Of a stretch of 64,000 nucleotides of DNA, positions 56,257 to 64,000 are shown one piece after another. This DNA is from Ectocarpus siliculosus. Taxonomy: Eukaryota; Sar; Phaeophyceae; Ectocarpales; Ectocarpaceae. The notes under the pieces were generated by a model. The model was not told the origin of the DNA. It searched no databases and saw only the letters and a program-made list of their open reading frames with translations. The first letter of the stretch is position 1, and each line of letters starts with the position of its first letter. The position numbers were made by a program, and so were the translations under genes. The stretch spans positions 1,893,271 to 1,957,270 of the forward strand of contig FN649751.1 of assembly GCA_000310025.1 (NCBI GenBank), given 5' to 3'.

Positions 56257-58354
56257 CGACGAAGGATGGCGCGGGTGTTCGCCGCCACCGCTGATGCCCT
56301 TGGCGTGCGACGGGGGCTGGCGAGATTCCAGAGAAGAAGGTGGGCCGCCCTGTGCCTGGACACAGTCGTCCTCCACCTGGTTCAGGGGGCGATGAGTCGG
56401 AGAGGAGAGAGGAGGCCAGTCTCCACCGTTACTAAAGGGAAGGAAGGAACCAAACACCGCCAAAATGACCACTCACTAAAACTATCTTGGTATAGCGACA
56501 TCGCAATTGTTGTGAGCATGTTGTGATGAATTAATTCAAAGTACATGGCTCGCGCGGCACGCCACTCGTTCTAGGTACTTTGGTGGGAGAAGAGTAGCTA
56601 CGCATAGAGGGAAATTTCTCGCAGATTTGTCGCCCTATGACTTAGTGAAGAGATCGGAGTATCCCATGATGACACATCAAATCGTGGTCTAACTTACCAG
56701 CGTACCCTCCACGCTACAAGAGTATGTCGTCGCGGCTACGTGACCCGAACGAAAGAGACGAGCCCTACAAGCGATACGCGGACATTACCCTTGTCAAAGC
56801 ATCATCTACAGGGCTCACGACAAGAGAGAAACAATGAGGCATGATGCCATGGAAGAACAGGTTAAGGTTCCCTAACGTCCGTATCCCCCCATCCGAACAC
56901 AAGTTGTTGGACGTGAGGATGTCTAGGATGTGGTGTGGTGCTCCAGGAGCCGTCTCGCGATAAAGTTGAAGGTGTAGGAATAGGGAGAAAACCCCCCCGA
57001 CGGGACTCAGGATCTACCAGACAGAGTCGACTCAGAAAGAGCGATGCCGCGGGGAATGATGGGGACTAAGCACGATGAACTCGCACTCTGTCGGAAAACG
57101 ACCAACGCTCATGCCCTCAAGCACCGGTCGCAGTACAATCGTCTCGCAGAGCGTGTCGTGTGAGAGCGTGTGTGTTTGGGGTGACATTGAATTGGAAGAT
57201 TCCACCACGGTGTCTGTGCAAGAAGGGCTATTACCCGCGCGCGAAGGGAACGAGAAGTCGAATTTTTCACGTGGCTTGAGAAAGGGTGTGCCTACAAATA
57301 CTCTGAGCTTTCACGTTCGTTTCATCTCGCCCAATAAATTATTTGCGAGGGGTTGCAAAATTGACTTAAGCAAAACAAGAATGACGCGCTCGCGAGAGTA
57401 CGGGGAAATGTTGGAGGTAGCCACTCAGACAAACTGCGACGGAAACGTTTACAACATACGGAACATACGGAACAGGCGTCGGTTGAACCAGAAGAGAATG
57501 GGAATCAAATGCTAGCAGCGCTGGGAAGTATGGCGGGTAGGGATGAACGCTTGGTTAGGATATTGCGTACAACTTGTATGCATCGTCATGACAGACCATA
57601 TCAGCCAATCGATCGTTGTTGGGTTCTGCAAAAATCTGAACGTTGAAAAGATCGAACAGGCAAATTCGACTTGCCAGAGAAGACGGCGAAACACACCGGT
57701 AGCGGGGAAGGGCGGAAGGTATTGCGAGACACTTTATGTAACAATAAATTGTCAACAGAACGACGGACGAGAGATAATGTGCGTGCTCGTGTGTCATCGT
57801 TGCTCCTCCGGGGAACCGGCCATTTGTACACCTTTTGGAACGTTTCCGGACGCACCAGAGCTAGCTGGGGTCTCACACGGAAAGGAAGGCCACAAGTAAG
57901 TGTTGACAATATGTATGTTTCGTAATCCCCAACTATCTTTCTTCCATCTCTTTTATTTGCCACCGCTTCCAGTGTCTGCCAAGTACTTTTAGTATATCCC
58001 ATAACGAGAGAAAGTAGACGGCAAAGATGACAAAAGGAGCGATTGGTAGTTAGAGAATGATTTGATACCCGCACATACGTTCGCATGATGCAAAATCGAC
58101 GCAACAAGTCTAACACCGAAACACAAAGAGTGGAAAACTGCTGCTGTTGTTGTTGGCATCTCAGCTTGGTACTCCGTGTACATGATGAACGAATGGTCAA
58201 CTGACCAGCGCACGAGCAACGCATACATCATACAACACACACAGGAGATCCCCCCCCCCCCCAGAAGATCCAGCTCTTTTGGTACGTCACCATACTGTAG
58301 CTACCGTCGACGACAATACTGTAATAGTCTCGTATAGACTATGCAGCAATTTCT
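56257..58354. other. No convincing gene
   Basis: The frame of the preceding gene stays open upstream to about 56470, probably 5' UTR or an upstream exon. A + frame 57075-57515 (146 codons) and a minus frame 57601-58224 (207 codons) are open but overlap other open frames and lack motifs. A C12 run lies at 58250-58261. Confidence 0.35.
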
Positions 58355-59248
58355 TTACCAATGGCTGTTTTGTCTGACCTTGTTGTGTTCGCCCCCCTCC
58401 TCCTGCACCCCAACGCGCTCGTGCGTGACCAAGTCAGCGTTCGGTTCGATTTTCCCCGACGAAAAGGCTGCGGCTGCAGCCGCAGCATCGCCAGCATCAC
58501 CACCCTTCTCTGCCTTCACTTCCCGTTCGTACCAGTGACACATTTCGAGTTTGTCCGCTTGTCCCTTCCCGGCAACAGCAGCGCCACCACCATCACCATC
58601 GGTGTTGTTTTTGCTGTTGCCACTGTCTCCGCCCCCGGGTGTCTCACCCGATGGCGAGGATACCTCGTCATCAAACGAGCTGTTCAGGGCCTCGTCCCCA
58701 CAGCCTTTACCCGTGGAGACAAGTGCGCCGCCTTTTTGCAGGATGGACCGCTGCTGCTGCGGCTGCTGTTGTTGTTGCTGCTTTCTTCGCTGACTGGCAG
58801 ATCTCGTGGTGATGCCACTACGGCGCCGGACGGGTTCCACCCGGCAAGCATGATGACTCTCTGCTGTCTCAGCATCTACGTCTAACCCCGCGCCTGCTTC
58901 TCCTGCCTCCTTCCTCGCGTCGTCATCGTCACGGTCGCCGCCTCTGTCATCGTCGGCGAAATCCTTTCTATTGGTTACTCTATGGACACCGTTTTTGGCT
59001 GTTAGGGGCCTCGTGGAAATAGCCACTCGGCCGCTCCCGCAGTGTCGCTTGCTCCCGCCATCAGCGCCCGTCGTCCTTCGGGCATGATTTTCCGCCAACT
59101 CGACGTCGATCCTCAGAGCACCAGGCCACGTGCTTGCTTCTGTCGCGTTCGGTTGCCCCGGTGATGTTGGTGCTGGTGCTGGTGCTGCTGTTGGTGCTAC
59201 ACCTGCATGACTCTTGTTATGGGCGTCGTTGGTGATCGTCGCCATCAT
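58355..59248 (-). CDS. Low-complexity hypothetical protein
   Basis: An uninterrupted frame runs from ATG 59248 to TAA at 58355, 297 residues. It is rich in Ala, Gly, Asp, Glu and Lys with a poly-Gln tract (QQQQQQPQQQ) from a CAG/CAA run, and acidic or Ser clusters. It is probably disordered. A donor-like AAG|GTCAGA near 58383, just before the stop, suggests that splicing may extend it into another exon. Composition (GC-rich third positions) matches the certain exons of this window. No domain recognised. Nuclear or regulatory function is only a guess based on composition. Confidence 0.5.
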   Translation of the reverse strand: MMATITNDAHNKSHAGVAPTAAPAPAPTSPGQPNATEASTWPGALRIDVELAENHARRTTGADGGSKRHCGSGRVAISTRPLTAKNGVHRVTNRKDFADDDRGGDRDDDDARKEAGEAGAGLDVDAETAESHHACRVEPVRRRSGITTRSASQRRKQQQQQQPQQQRSILQKGGALVSTGKGCGDEALNSSFDDEVSSPSGETPGGGDSGNSKNNTDGDGGGAAVAGKGQADKLEMCHWYEREVKAEKGGDAGDAAAAAAAFSSGKIEPNADLVTHERVGVQEEGGEHNKVRQNSHW

Positions 59249-59539
59249 CACTCAATCTTGAAGAAACACGCACACACGTTCGCCCTCTGTCTTCTTTTCT
59301 CTGTCTTTCACTCTCTCAGCGTGCCTGTCTCTCGCTGTCGAACCCCTTGCGCCTACGGACTCGACACAGGCAGTAGCCAATAGCAGTAGTTGTGGCGAGA
59401 GGGAGTGTTTCTAGGGTGATGTTCGTAAGATAGATGTGGTAAAAATGCTCGCCCTTTTGTTCCCGTTCGGCGACTAGCCGCGGCACAAATATTTGCCGTT
59501 TCGGGTAAACTGTTACTTGAAAATTCAATTGTTTACGGT

Positions 59540-59965
59540 ATGTTGGATGTTCAATTGTCACTTGTGTACGGAGTTGTTTTGGTGGGGATTCTGGCCCACG
59601 AATGCCTCTTGAGGGTACATAGACTACAGCACGAAAGATACTTCAACCGCAGGACGGACAGATACACAGCCACGGCTGGTGCAATAGAGAAGGACCAAAC
59701 AGACACTTCCAGGGTGCATCCCAATACATGCATGCCTCGTTTCCTGACTCAGCGGAGTTACAAATTGAGCGACTTCCCTTACTCAGCAAACAGTCGCTGT
59801 TGCAGCGAAACCATGAGATGGGTGATAATTGTTACCTTTGAGTTGGCTTTTTTATGGATGCCTGCACGGACGTCATGGAAGGACTACTTAGTTGGGTTAG
59901 TACATGTAGGTCCGTTTGTGTACGTTTTCTTGTGGTACGCCTTGTTCCATAAAAACAGAAAATAA
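59540..59965 (+). CDS. Possible small membrane protein ORF
   Basis: 141 codons from an ATG to TAA. Three hydrophobic stretches could span a membrane: LSLVYGVVLVGILAHE near the start, WVIIVTFELAFLWM in the middle, and LVGLVHVGPFVYVFLWYALF at the end, followed by a basic tail. It is a single exon with no recognised family. Codon use is less GC-rich than the certain genes, so a chance ORF is possible. Confidence 0.3.
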   Translation: MLDVQLSLVYGVVLVGILAHECLLRVHRLQHERYFNRRTDRYTATAGAIEKDQTDTSRVHPNTCMPRFLTQRSYKLSDFPYSANSRCCSETMRWVIIVTFELAFLWMPARTSWKDYLVGLVHVGPFVYVFLWYALFHKNRK

Positions 59966-61710
59966 ACACGGGGGATGATCACCTATTATTCTTCCTGTGG
60001 TATCATCCAAGCTCGTTGTTGGGCACGACATCATATTGATATACATTTCCTCTCGAAGACGTCAAACCGAGCAGAGAATTTCAGTTTCTTGGAGATGCGG
60101 AAGTCGAGCAACTCATGACCTGCTTTTTGGCCAAATACATGGAAAAGTCTCGTCTATTGTAGTTCAAAGAGAAAGTTGCGCCCTGCTCCAGTGCTCTTTT
60201 CTCAGATACATATAATATGCAATGCAAGTGAGAGCCGTTAACCCCGATAAAACATAAACAAAAGTTGAAGCGCCGGGGTGGAGTGGTGCAAACATAGCAT
60301 ACAACGACCAAAACACTCAGTCGCCAAGCGAGGCAAAAGCACTTCAAATCATTAATTTTGTGGGTTGCATAGTGTAGTATGATGAGTGGCATCCACTACT
60401 GCTTCACTGGCCCTGTGACCCATCCCGGATTACCGCGAAACGCATACCAACACACGCCGAAAATACATTCCTTGTAGATCACACGCCTCGAGAACAGACA
60501 GACCAGCTTTCATTCTCACGCGGGTCCCGACATCTGCCGTGTCGCCGCGGGTGTGGCAATACTCCGATGCCAGTACTACTCCAAATGGGAGAACTACATA
60601 TACATATAGTATGACAAGCTCACATCACCGCATGCATGTAGACCCATGCCAATAATTATCGGGCAACAGAGTTTGCGACCCATGCCGGCATGCTAGACTA
60701 ATCGACCGAAAGAAGTGCGATGAACGGCAGACATTTTTATCCCACCTGCCCGAGGAACGCAAGTCGTACGATAAGCACGGTTGGCGCTATTCGGATCGTT
60801 TGCCAACACTCTCTTCTCACATGACGCGCGCACACACCGCTGCTATGCCCCTGGCAAGAAAAATATTAAATAAATACATCGTGCCAACCACCCCACCCCA
60901 ATCGTATCAATCATACCAGCAGCTGATACGGTAGACCAACGCCCAACTTCACGCATATAGACTAAGACCGTCACAACAAAAAGAGTGGCCCGACTATTCG
61001 GGCGACTATTGCTGCTTTGGGCGGTGCAAGCAACCCTCAGCTCATGAGGAAACAAAACTTCCTCGACGGTGGCAACTCCTACCACCTCCAATCCCCCAAC
61101 GAGCATCGCAGCGACGTCGATCGGCTCTTCGTGGACTTCACACGGTTCGCACGCCTGCACGGCGCAGCGCGACAGAGTAACCACCACACGAAGACGCCAC
61201 GGCCGCACACTGGTGCAGAGGGCTTTAGCGGAGTCTGAAAGAGCTGATCGCACACAGCAACAGCCGTACGACCACCCACACAATCAACACAAATGACAAG
61301 AGAAGGCAACTTATCCCGGGGGGGCGGGGGGGGGGGGGGGGGCGATGATTGGCTCGACATGTATGTCATCCACGCGGCCGTTGGAAGGTGGACCCGGTTT
61401 GATTATTTTCTCGCCCCTGTTTGGTCTCATATCGCCGTCGACAATCGTCTCTCCTTGTCTCTTCTACCATGTCGCCGCCGCGTCATCCACATGGCCGCCC
61501 CCCCCCGTACATGCCCCTCGATCGGGGCCGCCCAGGCTACCCGGCTGCCGATCGCCTCTGCGAGAAAACACCCCGCCTACTCAGCACCAGCGTTAGCAGT
61601 GATGGCAGAGGTAACAGCGCTAGCAGTGCCAGAAGCGGTAGTGATCGGCATACGAACACGTGTTGACCGGCCGGGGCATCTTCGGCGAGAAGATGGACAG
61701 ACAGAACGCT
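59966..61710. other. Intergenic, 3' flank of VPS34
   Basis: No exon recognised. A G-rich run lies at 61319-61342. The minus-strand frame 60843-61283 is open but motif-free and likely part of the VPS34 3' flank. Confidence 0.4.

Positions 61711-64000
<2,290 letters not shown>

Noticed and set aside
57601-58224. 207-codon minus ORF
   Set aside because: Length alone is borderline for chance in 64 kb; overlaps other open frames, has no motif and ordinary base composition.

Overview
This is nuclear DNA of an intron-rich eukaryote, most likely a brown alga (Phaeophyceae, Ectocarpus-like or kelp-like). The main reason is a tandem array of the C-x4-C-x16-C-x2-H motif (33.2-34.8 kb). That is the EsV-1-7 repeat, which I know only from brown algae and their phaeoviruses. 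Short GC-rich exons bounded by GT/AG, introns of 0.2-2 kb, frequent microsatellites and many small repeats fit. No bacterial operon structure, provirus or CRISPR is visible.

Left part (0-21 kb): the end of an unidentified + gene, a foldback repeat and some weak exons. A minus-strand gene (8751 to 4312 and beyond) encodes a secreted protein with one PDZ-like and two protease-associated (PA) domains. Divergent from it is a small + gene (9334-13015). After a region of uncertain minus-strand exons comes GET4/TRC35 (17618-20759), a cytosolic factor that hands tail-anchored proteins to the GET pathway.

Middle (21-46 kb): a tRNA-derived SINE, then a 13-exon + gene (23222-31542) for a secreted beta-helix protein with PMP-type repeats, where exons match repeat units. 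Next is the EsV-1-7 protein on the minus strand, with a frameshift near its 3' end. From 35 to 46 kb the DNA is mostly repeats: a duplicated inverted-repeat unit and a family of TA-flanked elements with the terminal repeat CCGTAGG...ACACCCC. At least four members lie in the window, and the larger ones carry short Ala/Thr/Pro-rich ORFs.

Right part (46-64 kb): a secreted acidic protein with a duplicated Cys-rich module (50746-47898, minus), then a nested insertion. There a 519-bp hairpin-rich element with inverted ends splits a second SINE copy, which itself abuts the terminator of a tRNA-Leu(CAG) gene. Two alanine- or Gln-rich minus-strand hypotheticals follow (54.3-56.3 and 58.4-59.2 kb). The window ends with the last three exons of the class III PI 3-kinase VPS34 (63411-61711, minus), cut by the window edge.

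The genes are independent housekeeping or secreted-protein genes, not a pathway cluster. Exon limits were placed by eye from splice signals, reading phase and family knowledge. Models whose phases agree across all exons (VPS34, GET4, the beta-helix gene, most of the PA/PDZ gene, the Cys-rich gene) deserve most trust.
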